DNA of 64,000 nucleotides, from the NCBI GenBank assembly GCA_030550395.1, contig JAUQPL010000001.1, positions 255,795 through 319,794 of the forward strand. Reading direction: 5' to 3'. The position numbers and the translations under genes are program-made. Positions 1 to 11,489 of this stretch are shown here, in pieces. The notes under the pieces are model-generated. The model was given only the letters and a program-made list of their open reading frames with translations. It was not told where the DNA came from and did no database searches. This DNA comes from Bacteroidota bacterium. GTDB taxonomy: Bacteria; Bacteroidota; Ignavibacteria; Kapaibacteriales; HRBIN21. How positions within the stretch are numbered: position 1 is the stretch's first letter; each line of letters starts with the position of its first letter.

Positions 1-260
1 TGCCGCAGTTGCCGGAAGTTGTAGATTTCACCATTGAAAACGATGCAAGTGCGCCCTGTTGAACTCTGCATAGGTTGGGCTGCAGCAGCAGACAAATCCA
101 CAATCGCCAGCCTCCTATGCGCAAAGCCCAAACGTCCGGAAGGATGGAGCCACGTCCCTCCGCCATCAGGTCCACGATGGTGGAGCGCTTGACTGAGTGC
201 CTCTAACTCCGCGGTCTGGATCGCTTTTGCCCGACGACAGATCCCGGCGATTCCACACAT
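1..260 (-). CDS. asnB: Asparagine synthetase (glutamine-hydrolysing), N-terminal part, cut by window edge
   Basis: The first 86 codons of a glutamine-dependent amidotransferase are visible. The protein begins MCGIAGIC, which places the class II amidotransferase nucleophile Cys at position 2. It continues with HHRGPDGGG, a GFAHRRLAIVDLS block and FNGEIYN, all hallmarks of the AsnB glutaminase domain that releases ammonia for asparagine synthesis. The synthetase half lies beyond the window edge. ATG occupies 258-260 on the minus strand, and a TAnnTTTG promoter element sits about 30 bases upstream, just past the end of anmK. AsnB-like proteins that modify sugars or peptides share this N-terminus, so the exact substrate is not proved. 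Confidence 0.88.
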   Translation of the reverse strand, partial: MCGIAGICRRAKAIQTAELEALSQALHHRGPDGGGTWLHPSGRLGFAHRRLAIVDLSAAAAQPMQSSTGRTCIVFNGEIYNFRQLR

Positions 261-288
261 TCCTGGCAGACCCCGGCGTATCCACCTA

Positions 289-296
289 CAAAATTA
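289..296 (-). promoter_or_regulatory. Putative Bacteroidota-type -7 element for asnB
   Basis: The minus strand reads TAATTTTG, matching the TAnnTTTG element of Bacteroidota primary-sigma promoters. It lies in the gap between the anmK stop and the asnB start. I see no convincing -33 TTTG partner. Confidence 0.4.
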
Positions 297-303
297 ACCC
301 TCC

Positions 304-1491
304 CTACAGCCCCGCTTCTCCCTTCCCCGGTTGAGCAATGACGCCTAATACAGCGGCCCGCCGAGCCCCAGTGACGGAAGGCAAATTCCCCGGAACACCG
401 CCAAGCGTCCGATAAGCCAAGTAGGCAAAGCAGAGCGCTTCCTTCGCCTGTACCGGGATACCGTAGACCTCACTCCGCTCTATCCGCACGGCTGGAAGCT
501 CCTGTTGTAATTGCTCCATCAAGAACTGGTTAAGCGCCCCTCCTCCGGAAACAATGAGACGAGCACAGGAAGCCGCAAAGAGACGAAGATTCTCCGCAAT
601 ACTCCAAGCGGTAAACCGCGCCAGCGTATGCACCACATCCTCAGCTGGAATCCCAGGCGGAAGGCTTTGCTGGAGTAGCTCTTGCAAATGCCTGCGTGAG
701 AAGAGCTCCCGCCCAGTGGACTTCGGAGGAGGCTGCCGAATGAAAGACAACTGTTGCAACGCCTCCCAGAGACGGGGCACTAATCGTCCGGCTTGAGCAA
801 TTCGGCCTCCCTCATCGTACCGCTTTCCGAAGAAGAGCTCCACGGCCGTGTCAATCCACAAATTCCCAGGACCCGTATCCCATGCCCGCACCTGCTCCGG
901 GGTGCAGTCCGGCGGAAGCACGGTAACATTGGCAATACCTCCGATATTGAGAACCACAACCCCCTCCCGATCACTCCGCAAGAAAGCCCAATCAAACACC
1001 GGTACCAACGGCGCCCCTTCTCCGCCATGGGCAAGATCGGCACTTCGGAAATCCCCCACCACAGTTTTCTCTAACCACTGCGCCAGGGCCGATAGGTTTG
1101 TCAGTTGAAGCCCAATCCCGTACCCGCGCTCTCCTCGTGCTCCCGGGTTATGATACACCGTCTGACCGTGGACACCAACCGCATCGACGGATTCCAGCCC
1201 GATGCCCAAGGTTTGACAACACCGCCGAACACTTTCCGCTGTCCACTCAGATAACTCCCAGTGAAGTTCTGCTACCTCCGCAATCGTAAGCGATTCTTCC
1301 TGTAGACGCCGAAGACGAAACCGAAGTAATGGCGGGAATTCCTCGTGATACCATCCCCAGAGTCGGAAATGGTCACGCTTCTCCTGACGCCAAAAGTCTG
1401 CAACCACAACGTCCACCCCATCCAAGGATGTCCCCGACATTACGCCCACAAGTCGCCGTGGAACAGCAAACCACTCTTTTCCCATAGCCAT
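304..1491 (-). CDS. anmK: Anhydro-N-acetylmuramic acid kinase
   Basis: The 395-residue product matches AnmK in length and motifs. The N-terminal block GVMSGTSLDGVD (about residues 16-27) is diagnostic of the family. It is followed by LNIGGIANVT and DTGPGNLWID, with the sugar-kinase adenosine-loop SGGGALN near residue 315. The enzyme phosphorylates and opens 1,6-anhydro-MurNAc to MurNAc-6-phosphate, recycling cell-wall material in the cytoplasm. ATG at 1489-1491 is used; a second in-frame ATG two codons later is equally possible. Its upstream neighbour is tRNA-Ser on the other strand, and asnB follows on the same strand after 43 bases. No MurQ etherase, the usual next step, is in view. Confidence 0.95.
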   Translation of the reverse strand: MAMGKEWFAVPRRLVGVMSGTSLDGVDVVVADFWRQEKRDHFRLWGWYHEEFPPLLRFRLRRLQEESLTIAEVAELHWELSEWTAESVRRCCQTLGIGLESVDAVGVHGQTVYHNPGARGERGYGIGLQLTNLSALAQWLEKTVVGDFRSADLAHGGEGAPLVPVFDWAFLRSDREGVVVLNIGGIANVTVLPPDCTPEQVRAWDTGPGNLWIDTAVELFFGKRYDEGGRIAQAGRLVPRLWEALQQLSFIRQPPPKSTGRELFSRRHLQELLQQSLPPGIPAEDVVHTLARFTAWSIAENLRLFAASCARLIVSGGGALNQFLMEQLQQELPAVRIERSEVYGIPVQAKEALCFAYLAYRTLGGVPGNLPSVTGARRAAVLGVIAQPGKGEAGL

Positions 1492-1563
1492 CCAATAGCC
1501 GAGATTCTGACAGTAGTGGACGCTTGCCCACGCAGACTTCGTCTTTTTGTCAGCAAGCTCCCG

Positions 1564-1571
1564 TATTTTTG
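1564..1571 (+). promoter_or_regulatory. Putative -7 element for tRNA-Ser
   Basis: TATTTTTG matches TAnnTTTG and lies 9 bases before the mature 5' end of tRNA-Ser. A TTTG occurs 14 bases upstream, shorter than the usual 19-21 base spacing, so the -33 assignment is uncertain. Confidence 0.45.
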
Positions 1572-1580
1572 CACCTGTCT

Positions 1581-1671
1581 GGAGAGGTGGCCGAGTGGCT
1601 GAAGGCGGCGGTTTGCTAAACCGTTGTAGCGCTGAAAGGCGCTACCGTGGGTTCGAATCCCACCCTCTCCG
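1581..1671 (+). tRNA. tRNA-Ser (anticodon GCT)
   Basis: A class II tRNA with a long variable arm. Acceptor GGAGAGG (1581-1587) pairs with CCTCTCC (1664-1670), with discriminator G at 1671. The anticodon stem is GCGGT/ACCGT around loop TTGCTAA, giving anticodon GCT, which reads serine AGC/AGU codons. The T arm contains GGTTCGAATCC, and the variable arm folds as GTAGCGC/GCGCTAC. The CCA end is not encoded. It stands alone between divergent anmK and the plus-strand OsmC gene. Confidence 0.96.
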
Positions 1672-1695
1672 CGCTCCCCAACCGATGGCTCCTCC

Positions 1696-2244
1696 ATGGA
1701 GAAGCGCTTTAACAACGTTGCCTTAGAACGGCTAGAACAGACGGAGGTATCGCTTCGCCAAGACCCCGCAAATGCCCGCCGGAAACAGGTGTTGGAGGGA
1801 GAATGGGTGCTGGGTCAAGGCGCTCCACAGTTCCGGGCCTTCATCTCCTACGAAGGCGGACAGACTATCTTCGAGATGGACAACCCGACTTTCATGGGCG
1901 GAGATGGTTCCCTGCCCGGTCCAATGCATTACTGCTTCTCTGGGCTTGCAGCCTGCTATGCCTCTACCTTCGCCATCATTGCTGCCCAACGGGGAATTCC
2001 TCTCCATCGGCTTCGGGTTCGCGTTGAAGCCACGGTGAATTTTTCCCGTGTCTTCGGCCTGGGCGACTTCCCTGTCATGGAGGAAGTGCACGTTCATTTG
2101 GACATTGACTCTCCCGCCAGTGATGCTCAACTGAAAGAAGTTGAGGAATTGGCGCTTCAGCGCTGCCCTGTTGTCTGGACCCTGACGCATCCGGTATCCC
2201 TCCGCACCAGCTGGAGCCGTCTTGCTGCCACAGAAGCAGCATAG
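1696..2244 (+). CDS. OsmC/Ohr-family protein
   Basis: The 182-residue protein has the OsmC fold signature. The helix segment FSGLAACYASTFAI holds Cys87, and RCPV holds Cys157, the two positions that form the redox-active peroxidatic pair in OsmC/Ohr proteins. There is an extra Cys80. Family members are cytoplasmic thiol peroxidases that reduce organic hydroperoxides, though the wider superfamily includes uncharacterised members, so a peroxidase role is inferred. The N-terminal 35 residues are longer than in classic OsmC. The start follows tRNA-Ser by 24 bases, and no Shine-Dalgarno is obvious. smpB follows after 6 bases, so the two are probably co-transcribed. Confidence 0.85.
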   Translation: MEKRFNNVALERLEQTEVSLRQDPANARRKQVLEGEWVLGQGAPQFRAFISYEGGQTIFEMDNPTFMGGDGSLPGPMHYCFSGLAACYASTFAIIAAQRGIPLHRLRVRVEATVNFSRVFGLGDFPVMEEVHVHLDIDSPASDAQLKEVEELALQRCPVVWTLTHPVSLRTSWSRLAATEAA

Positions 2245-2250
2245 CAGCGT

Positions 2251-4772
<2,522 letters not shown>

Positions 4773-6068
4773 ATGGGAAAGCGTCGGCAGAGCTCTGCTA
4801 CCTGCCGACGTACGGCCGCGTAGACTTCCTCGTTCCCGATGCTTGTCAACACACGATCAATCAGTTCGGCAATCTGTTCCATTTCTTCCACTCCCATCCC
4901 GCGCGTGGTCACCGCCGGGGTTCCCAGTCGGATGCCCGAGGTAATCAGTGGTGGCTGAGGATCCTCGGGCACAGCGTTTTTGTTGCACGTAATTCCCGCC
5001 GCATCCAGTGCCTGCTCGGCCTGCTTGCCCGTTATTCCCCGACGACGGAGGTCTACCAGCATCAAGTGGTTGTCCGTCCCCCCACTGACGATATCGTAAC
5101 CACGCTCCATCAACGCTCGTGCTAACGCTTGGGCATTCCGGATGACCGCACGGGCGTATTGGCGAAACTCCTCTGTCAAAGCCTCCCCGAATGCCACTGC
5201 TTTGGCAGCAATCACATGCATGAGCGGTCCGCCCTGGATGCCAGGCATGACAACGCTATCGATAACCTCCCCGATCGTCTTGCGCCGCCCCGTCTTGGGA
5301 GCCATTATTCCGAGGGGATTTTCGTAGTCTGTGCCTACCAAAATCAAACCACCTCGGGGACCTCGTAAAGTCTTATGCGTTGTGCTCGTCACAATGTGGC
5401 AATAGGGCAGCGGGTTGTTGAGCAGCCCTGCCGCAATCAACCCAGCAGGGTGAGCGATATCGGCCATAAGAAAGGCACCGACAGCATCGGCAATGGAACG
5501 GAAAGCCGCATAGTCAATATCCCGGGAGTAAGCCGATGCCCCAACCACAATCATCCGTGGACGATGCTGCCGCGCAAGTTGCTCTACGCGGTCGTAATCA
5601 ATTAGCCCTGTCTTGGGGTCTACGCCATAGGTGACCACCCGGTACAACTGCCCAGAAAAGTTCACCGGTGCTCCATGCGTCAGATGTCCGCCATGAGCTA
5701 AGCTCATCCCCATAAGGGTATCGCCAGGCCGCAGGAAGGTAAAGTATGCCGCCATATTGGCACTACTACCACTATGCGGCTGCACGTTCGCATAAGCTGC
5801 TCCAAACAGCTTCTTGGCCCGCTCAATAGCCAATGTTTCCGCTACATCTACCCACTCACACCCACCGTAATAGCGCCGTCCAGGATATCCCTCGGCATAT
5901 TTGTTCGTCAACACCGAACCCAATGCCTCTAAAACCGCAACCGAAGCAAAGTTCTCACTAGCGATAAGCTCTACCTTCGTCTGCTGGCGCCGTATCTCAC
6001 CGACAAGAGCACGGTAGACCTCTGGGTCACGAGCAGCAAGGCGACTAAGCATGGGAGACCTTTCTTCC

Positions 6069-6956
6069 TCAGGGAAACACCACCAAGGGCAATCGCCCGA
6101 GCATACCTTCTGCCTCTACTTGCAAGAAGTAAAGCCCTGCCGTCAGCGGCAAGGACAGACGCCAACGGCACAGACCGAGGGGAGGAACCCACTGATAAAC
6201 TGAACGCCCCATCAGATTAAGGAGCTGTACTTTCCGCACCCGTTTGCACCACTCCTCCGACAGGTCTACCTCTACCCACTCCGAAGCAGGCTGTGGGAGA
6301 ATCTGAATTCCCTGTACTGGCTCTTCTCCAACACCGCTGGGCTGTGAGAAGCATTGACTTTCCGCTCCCTGCGATGTCCTCCACGCCATGCAGGTCATGG
6401 TCGTGCTAGGCTCTTGCGGAGAGCCAGAGAACATCATCACCCACAGGGGAACCGCCAAATCTGTGCCTCCTGGCATGATTCCTGTGCCCAGCGTCACAAG
6501 GTCAGGGAGGCTATCGGGATAATTTTGCCGAAAATCCCGATAGGTCTGATTTTGTCCTAGCATTACTATCAGCGAGTCACTGTCCATCCATCCCGATGAT
6601 AAAGGCTGCGCGAGCAATCCCGGAGGGCTCGGTAGTCCCGGCAAAGGCATAGCTTGGAAGCCGACAAAAGAAAGCTTGACAACGGCATAGAACACCGTCG
6701 TATCCCGTTGCACGGAACGGAGGGCATAGATCCAGTAGTTAGCCCTCCCCGTCGCCAAGTCAAACCGCGGTCTTATGAAGTTGACCGGCAGATCGCCCGC
6801 ATAAGCAATCCAGAAAGGTTGGGCATCGGCGAATCCCTCCTGTTGTGCCCTCTGAACAGCTGTCCCCAGCCCCTGCCGGGCTGTAAAGAATTCAAACTGC
6901 TGTGTCCATGCGATCTGACTCAAACAAAGAAAGGCACCCAGCATTGACCACCGCAT
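6069..6956 (-). CDS. Secreted protein with type IX secretion C-terminal sorting domain
   Basis: The 295-residue protein starts with a signal peptide, [20 protein letters not shown]. Its last 85 residues resemble the TIGR04183-type C-terminal domain: [14 protein letters not shown], then [14 protein letters not shown], then [14 protein letters not shown] and a final hydrophobic strand. That domain directs proteins through the type IX secretion system. The central part (residues 20-205) has no domain I recognise. The promoter-like TAATTTTG overlaps the glgA stop codon upstream, suggesting its own transcription start. Function is unknown; it is probably surface-attached or released cargo. Confidence 0.75.
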   Translation of the reverse strand: MRWSMLGAFLCLSQIAWTQQFEFFTARQGLGTAVQRAQQEGFADAQPFWIAYAGDLPVNFIRPRFDLATGRANYWIYALRSVQRDTTVFYAVVKLSFVGFQAMPLPGLPSPPGLLAQPLSSGWMDSDSLIVMLGQNQTYRDFRQNYPDSLPDLVTLGTGIMPGGTDLAVPLWVMMFSGSPQEPSTTMTCMAWRTSQGAESQCFSQPSGVGEEPVQGIQILPQPASEWVEVDLSEEWCKRVRKVQLLNLMGRSVYQWVPPLGLCRWRLSLPLTAGLYFLQVEAEGMLGRLPLVVFP

Positions 6957-6988
6957 AGTCTCCTCCCTCTTGGATGGAACCGTTTATG

Positions 6989-6996
6989 CAAAATTA
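6989..6996 (-). promoter_or_regulatory. Putative -7 element for the sorting-domain protein gene
   Basis: The minus strand reads TAATTTTG, whose first three bases are also the TAA stop of glgA. It lies 32 bases upstream of the ATG of the secreted protein gene. Confidence 0.42.
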
Positions 6997-8481
6997 CGTT
7001 CGCTCTGCCCGCACCTTTTCCAGTGCCCATTCAAAGAGCTGAAGGTATTGTTCCGCGGAGCGACGGGCAGAGAAATCACAGCTCATTGCATTTCGGCGCA
7101 AGCGTTCCCAATGGGGAACTACGGCGTAGAAGCTCAAGGCGTATTCGACAGCTCCCCAGAGTGCTTCGGGTGTATAAGCCTCAAAAAGAAAGCCCCATCC
7201 CTCGCCCGTTGTGGGATCGTATTGACGCACCGTATCGCGCAGTCCGCCCACAGCTCGGACAATAGGAATAGTACCGTAGCGCAAGGCATACATCTGCGTC
7301 AATCCACAGGGCTCGTAGCGGGAGGGCATCAAGAGATAATCCGACGCCGCAATAATCTTGTGCGCCAGCGCTTCGTTATAGCCAAATTGTACGAACACTT
7401 GCTGGCTATAGCGGCTTGCCAGGTAGCGGAAAAAGTCCTCGTAACGATTAGCACCACTGCCCAGAAGGGCAAAGCGCACTCCAAACTGAGTGACAATCCC
7501 TTCCAAAGCATGGTACAGGAGATCAATGCCTTTCTGCTCCGTTAACCGAGACACCATCCCAATTAAGGGGACATCCCGCTGGACTTCCATCTCCCCCAAG
7601 CCCGCCCATTCGGAGAGCAGACGCCGTTTGTTAAGCTGCTTTCCCGCAAGAAATTGGACCGAATACGGCACAGGGATGTAGCGGTCTCGCTCAGGATTCC
7701 ACTCGCTATAGTCCACCCCGTTGAGGATACCCACCAAATCAGCTCCCCGAAGGTTGAGCACTCCTTGCAATCCTTCCCCTAAGGAAGTTGTCCGAATTTC
7801 CCAAGCGTAGCTTGGGCTCACCGTGGCAATCTTATCAGCGTAGAGAATGCCCAACTTGAGAAAGTTGACCGCTCCGTGGAATTCCCACGGGGAACCGGGA
7901 TAGAACTCGTCCCACGGGACCCCCAACAACGGCAGCACTCGCTCCGGCGATGTAATGCCCTGGAAAGCAATGTTGTGGATGGTCAGGACACCAGCCGTTT
8001 TGTAAAAGCGCGGCTGCCACCGGTAAATGAGCTTCAACAATGGCATTGCCAATGCCGTGTGGTAATCATGCCCATGGACAATGTCGGGCGAAAATCCCAG
8101 AAGATGGGCAACCTCAAACAGTGCCCGGCTCAGAAATAGATACCGCCGGTCATTGTCTGCGTAGCCCTCCGGGCCCCCGTAAATCCCCTCCCGGTCATAG
8201 TAATCCGCATTCTCCAATAGGCAGATCCGTACCCCACTCTGCGGCAATGTTCCCAGCCAAAGTCGGGCGTATTCTGTCCACCATCCTATGGGGACAGCTA
8301 CGACCAAATCTGTGGGCTGGAAGCCGTAGGTTCCGACGTCTATTGCCCGGTATTTGGGCAGTACGACCAAGACTCGGTGCCCCAGAGCGCTCCATTGCCG
8401 GACCAGCGCTGCAACGACATCTGCTAATCCTCCTACTTTTGCCAACGGGGCAAACTCCGCTGCGGCAACGAGGATATTCAT
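6994..8481 (-). CDS. glgA: Glycogen synthase (ADP-glucose type, GT5)
   Basis: The 495-residue product has the GT5 signature from its start: MNILVAAAEFAPLAKVGGLA, with the KVGGL substrate loop at 14-18. HNIAFQG, GILNGVDYSEWNP, SRLTEQKGIDLL and the C-terminal SRYEPCGLTQMYALRYG follow. It elongates alpha-1,4-glucan from ADP-glucose in the cytoplasm. A longer in-frame opening reaches 8535, but the ATG at 8481 overlaps the ispE stop as ATGA and matches the family's start. No glgB, glgC or glgP is nearby. Confidence 0.95.
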   Translation of the reverse strand: MNILVAAAEFAPLAKVGGLADVVAALVRQWSALGHRVLVVLPKYRAIDVGTYGFQPTDLVVAVPIGWWTEYARLWLGTLPQSGVRICLLENADYYDREGIYGGPEGYADNDRRYLFLSRALFEVAHLLGFSPDIVHGHDYHTALAMPLLKLIYRWQPRFYKTAGVLTIHNIAFQGITSPERVLPLLGVPWDEFYPGSPWEFHGAVNFLKLGILYADKIATVSPSYAWEIRTTSLGEGLQGVLNLRGADLVGILNGVDYSEWNPERDRYIPVPYSVQFLAGKQLNKRRLLSEWAGLGEMEVQRDVPLIGMVSRLTEQKGIDLLYHALEGIVTQFGVRFALLGSGANRYEDFFRYLASRYSQQVFVQFGYNEALAHKIIAASDYLLMPSRYEPCGLTQMYALRYGTIPIVRAVGGLRDTVRQYDPTTGEGWGFLFEAYTPEALWGAVEYALSFYAVVPHWERLRRNAMSCDFSARRSAEQYLQLFEWALEKVRAERT

Positions 8482-9332
8482 CCCACTTCCCGGTACATCT
8501 GACAGACGAAGCTCTGTATTGCCTGACCCCGCCACCGCTGAGCGGCAGCGTGAGCCTGGGCCTCGGTCTCAAAAATCCCGAAAATTGCCGATCCGCTCCC
8601 CGTCACCCCCGCATAGAAGGCACCCTCCTGGATAAGCTCCCGCTGTAACTGCCGGAGCTGCGGATACTCAGCCCACAGCATCGGCTCAAAGTCATTGGAT
8701 AAGTAGCGTCCGAATAGCTCCGGCTCATGAGCCAGACGAGGCAAGAGTTCTTCCCAGGGAAGAGCAGGTTCTGCTCGTAACCGCTCTGAGCAACGTAGCT
8801 GTGCATACGCCCACGCCGTGGAGATGGAAAATCCCGGATAGAGCACAAGAAACGTGTAGGGCAGTACGAGCGGGACGGGCTGAACTCGTTCTCCTCGCCC
8901 ACGGAGAAGAGCCGGCTTCCGCAGCAGGAAAAAGGGAACATCGCTTCCGAGCCGCTGAGCAAGGGCGTAGAGCTGTTCATGGGAAACCGCACACTGCCAA
9001 ACTTGGCACAAAAGCCGAAGCGTAGCTGCTGCATCAGAACTACCTCCTCCCAACCCCGCCCCGACAGGGATACGTTTGCGGACTACTATTTTTGCGCCGT
9101 ATGGACCTCCCACAACTTCCTGCAGCTCCCGAGCTGCCATGGATACTAGGTCAGGAACAAATTCGTGGGGAGGTTCGTAAACAACGCGGAGCTGCCTATC
9201 CGGCTCGGCAAGGAGCTCATCACCGAGGGTGATGGGCACAACAAGACTCAGCAGCTCATGGTATCCATCGCTCCGGCGCCCAAGAATCCAAAGTCCAAGG
9301 TTAAGCTTAGCAGGAGCAAACTCAACCAACAT
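8478..9332 (-). CDS. ispE: 4-diphosphocytidyl-2-C-methyl-D-erythritol kinase
   Basis: A GHMP kinase of about 284 residues. The N-terminal block EFAPAKLNLGLWILGRRSDG and the ATP loop PVGAGLGGGSSDAA (about residues 92-105) identify IspE, with a C-terminal GVTGSGSAIFGIF segment. It phosphorylates CDP-ME in the MEP route to isoprenoids; ispH, the last step, is also in this window. Three starts are possible (9401, 9350, 9332). The one at 9332 gives the normal family N-terminus and leaves 16 bases before the divergent gene. The stop overlaps the glgA start. Confidence 0.93.
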   Translation of the reverse strand: MLVEFAPAKLNLGLWILGRRSDGYHELLSLVVPITLGDELLAEPDRQLRVVYEPPHEFVPDLVSMAARELQEVVGGPYGAKIVVRKRIPVGAGLGGGSSDAAATLRLLCQVWQCAVSHEQLYALAQRLGSDVPFFLLRKPALLRGRGERVQPVPLVLPYTFLVLYPGFSISTAWAYAQLRCSERLRAEPALPWEELLPRLAHEPELFGRYLSNDFEPMLWAEYPQLRQLQRELIQEGAFYAGVTGSGSAIFGIFETEAQAHAAAQRWRGQAIQSFVCQMYREVG

Positions 9333-9348
9333 TGGCAGCAGAGGGGTC

Positions 9349-10032
9349 ATGAGACACGCAGGCGATATCCCGCTACAGAGCGAATTGGTGCGCAAGGCCA
9401 TTCATCTGTTGTCGCTCTCCATCCCAGTGGGATACATCTTCGTCCCGCAGCACACTGCTTTGGCAATTCTCGTGCCGCTTATGCTCGCCTTCGTCTTAGT
9501 GGATATCCTCATGCATATCGTTCCCCCTGTCCGGCGGCTCTTCCTGCAGCTCTTTGGCTTTCTGCTGCGTCCCCACGAACTGGCCACCGATCGCCTACTA
9601 CTGAATGGAGCCTCATACGTGCTCATCTCCGCCTGCCTCTGCATCCTGATTTTCCCCAAGGTTATCGCTGTTACAGCTTTTGCCATCCTCATCCTCTCTG
9701 ACATCGCCTCAGCCTTAGTCGGTAAACGATGGGGACACACCCCGTTTTTGGACAAATCAGCAGAAGGCTCTCTTGCCTTTCTGCTCGTGGGTTGTTTGGT
9801 CGTTGTTCTCCTGGGGATTTGGCTGCAAGCACCGTGGAGCTATTTTATTGCTGGGATCCTCGGTGCAATTGTAGGCACCTTAACCGAAGCCGCTTCCATT
9901 CGCTTCCGGATGGATGACAATCTCTCCATCCCTCTTGCCATCGGCACCACAATGTGGCTACTGGGGTGGATTGCCGAGCATTGGTGGCAGACCCCATTTA
10001 TGCACCTCCTATCGGAGAGCGCCCTCCGGTGA
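9349..10032 (+). CDS. Dolichol/phytol-kinase-like or phosphatidate cytidylyltransferase-like integral membrane protein
   Basis: The 227-residue product has about six or seven hydrophobic segments. It begins with LQSELVRKAIHLLSLSIP, and has DIASALVGKRWG followed by DKSAEGSLAFLLVG and GTLTEAASIRFRMDDNLSIPL. These are the conserved blocks of the SEC59/DGK1/VTE5 family, which phosphorylates polyprenols or diacylglycerol using CTP, and of related CDP-alcohol enzymes. The substrate here is unknown. ATG at 9349, preceded by GAGGGG, is preferred because an upstream opening to 9229 would run antisense through ispE. The 3' end overlaps convergent ftsY by 24 bases. Confidence 0.78.
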   Translation: MRHAGDIPLQSELVRKAIHLLSLSIPVGYIFVPQHTALAILVPLMLAFVLVDILMHIVPPVRRLFLQLFGFLLRPHELATDRLLLNGASYVLISACLCILIFPKVIAVTAFAILILSDIASALVGKRWGHTPFLDKSAEGSLAFLLVGCLVVVLLGIWLQAPWSYFIAGILGAIVGTLTEAASIRFRMDDNLSIPLAIGTTMWLLGWIAEHWWQTPFMHLLSESALR

Positions 10033-10926
10033 CAACGTGTCCACCAGTCCTTGGACAAAAGCCACTGGCTCAAAGGCAAGCAGATCCTCGATCCCTTCTC
10101 CAACTCCGAGATAGCGAATCGGCACGCGGCATTTCCGAGCAACGGCTAACGCCATACCTCCACGGGCACTGCCATCTACTTTCGTGAGGACAACCCCCGT
10201 AATCGGTAGATGGCGCAGGAACTCCTGAGTTTGCGCAAGCGCATTCTGCCCAACGGAAGCGTCCAATACGAGCAAGACTTCATGAGGAGCCGTCGGCTCT
10301 ACCTTCCGCAAGACCCGAACCATTTTCTCCAGTTCTGCCATAAGAGGCGTCTTCGTATGGAGCCGTCCAGCTGTATCAATCAGTACGACGTCCACACCGC
10401 GAGCTCGTGCAGCCTGAACAGCGTCGTATGCCACCGCAGCTGGGTCTGCTCCATACCGATGGCGGATATACCCCACTCCGAGCGCTTCTGCCCATTGCTG
10501 CAATTGCTCAATCGCCGCGGCACGGAACGTATCCGCTGCCGCTATTAACACCTGCTTCCCCTGCTGCTTCCACCGATAGGCCAGCTTCGCCACCGTTGTC
10601 GTCTTGCCAAATCCATTGACTCCCACCACAAGGACTACTGTCGGCTGTGATGGGAACTGCTCTGGGGGTGGCTCTGGAAGATACGATAGGAGAGCATCCC
10701 GCAGCGCTGCCAGAAGTTCTATACTCCCCTTGCGTCCCGTGCGCCGCAAATGCTGGAGAAGCTCCTCTGTTATCTCCACACCGACATCGGACTGCAGCAA
10801 GCCCTCCTCAATTGCCTGGAACACGGCATCGCTACTGTCTGGCTGGCCCAATGTTTCTCGGACTGCTTGAAGGAAACGTTCTCGCGTCCGTGTCAGTGCT
10901 TGGGAAACGCGATGCCATAAGCTCAT
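10009..10926 (-). CDS. ftsY: Signal recognition particle receptor FtsY
   Basis: The 305-residue protein is an SRP GTPase NG domain without the long acidic A domain of E. coli FtsY, as in many FCB bacteria. Motifs seen are G1 GVNGFGKTTTVAKLA, DTFRAAAIEQLQQWA, G3 DTAGRLHTKTPLM and TKVDGSARGGMALA, with the closing GVGEGIEDLLAFEP. It docks SRP-bound ribosomes at the inner membrane. It is the last gene of the long minus-strand run, 10 bases after accB. Confidence 0.96.
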   Translation of the reverse strand: MSLWHRVSQALTRTRERFLQAVRETLGQPDSSDAVFQAIEEGLLQSDVGVEITEELLQHLRRTGRKGSIELLAALRDALLSYLPEPPPEQFPSQPTVVLVVGVNGFGKTTTVAKLAYRWKQQGKQVLIAAADTFRAAAIEQLQQWAEALGVGYIRHRYGADPAAVAYDAVQAARARGVDVVLIDTAGRLHTKTPLMAELEKMVRVLRKVEPTAPHEVLLVLDASVGQNALAQTQEFLRHLPITGVVLTKVDGSARGGMALAVARKCRVPIRYLGVGEGIEDLLAFEPVAFVQGLVDTLSPEGALR

Positions 10927-10936
10927 TGATGGTCGC

Positions 10937-11464
10937 TCAGTCGAGTTCGATTAGGAAGAGTAGCTGGTTGTATTCCACCGGCTGTCCGTTTTCGACAGCA
11001 ATCTTTACTATCGTGCCTGCTACGTCGCTTTGGATCTCATTCATGAGTTTCATCGCCTCAATGATGCAAAGTGTCGTCCCCGGGGTCACATGACTCCCCA
11101 CCTGTACGAAGGGTTCCGCATCCGGCGCAGGGGCACGATAAAAGGTTCCTACAATTGGTGATCGAATTTCGTGAAGCTTTTTCTCCGTCGCCTTTGCCTT
11201 TTCCTCCGCCGTTACGGGGAGGCTCTCTGCTTGTATGCCTCTTGCCAATGATGGTGCTTCCGAAGGAGCAATCGGCGCTACAGCCGGCGGAGCATACGAG
11301 GGCAGCGGAACGGGCATGACAACCGGTGAGGTCGGCAATTCTGCGTGGGTATTCTGACGCTGCTTGACGATATGGAGCTTGACGCCCTCCTCCTCAATAA
11401 TGAGCTCTGTTGCTGAGCTTTCGTCAAAAATCCGCAGCAGCTTCCGCAGGTAATTAAGATCCAT
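10937..11464 (-). CDS. accB: Biotin carboxyl carrier protein of acetyl-CoA carboxylase
   Basis: The 175-residue protein has an N-terminal [20 protein letters not shown] typical of AccB, a Pro/Ala-rich linker (about residues 45-90) and a C-terminal biotinyl domain from [13 protein letters not shown]. The biotinylated lysine lies in EAMKLMNEI. It carries the carboxyl group between AccC and the carboxyltransferase in fatty-acid synthesis. ATG at 11464 is preceded directly by an in-frame GTG. efp lies 25 bases upstream, a common pairing, but accC, the usual next gene, is absent and ftsY follows instead. Confidence 0.95.
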   Translation of the reverse strand: MDLNYLRKLLRIFDESSATELIIEEEGVKLHIVKQRQNTHAELPTSPVVMPVPLPSYAPPAVAPIAPSEAPSLARGIQAESLPVTAEEKAKATEKKLHEIRSPIVGTFYRAPAPDAEPFVQVGSHVTPGTTLCIIEAMKLMNEIQSDVAGTIVKIAVENGQPVEYNQLLFLIELD

Positions 11465-11489
11465 CACCCTTCCCTTGTGACCAGCACTG

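Noticed and set aside
1440-1715. Minus-strand frame across tRNA-Ser
   Set aside because: It is antisense to the tRNA gene and includes translated tRNA sequence.
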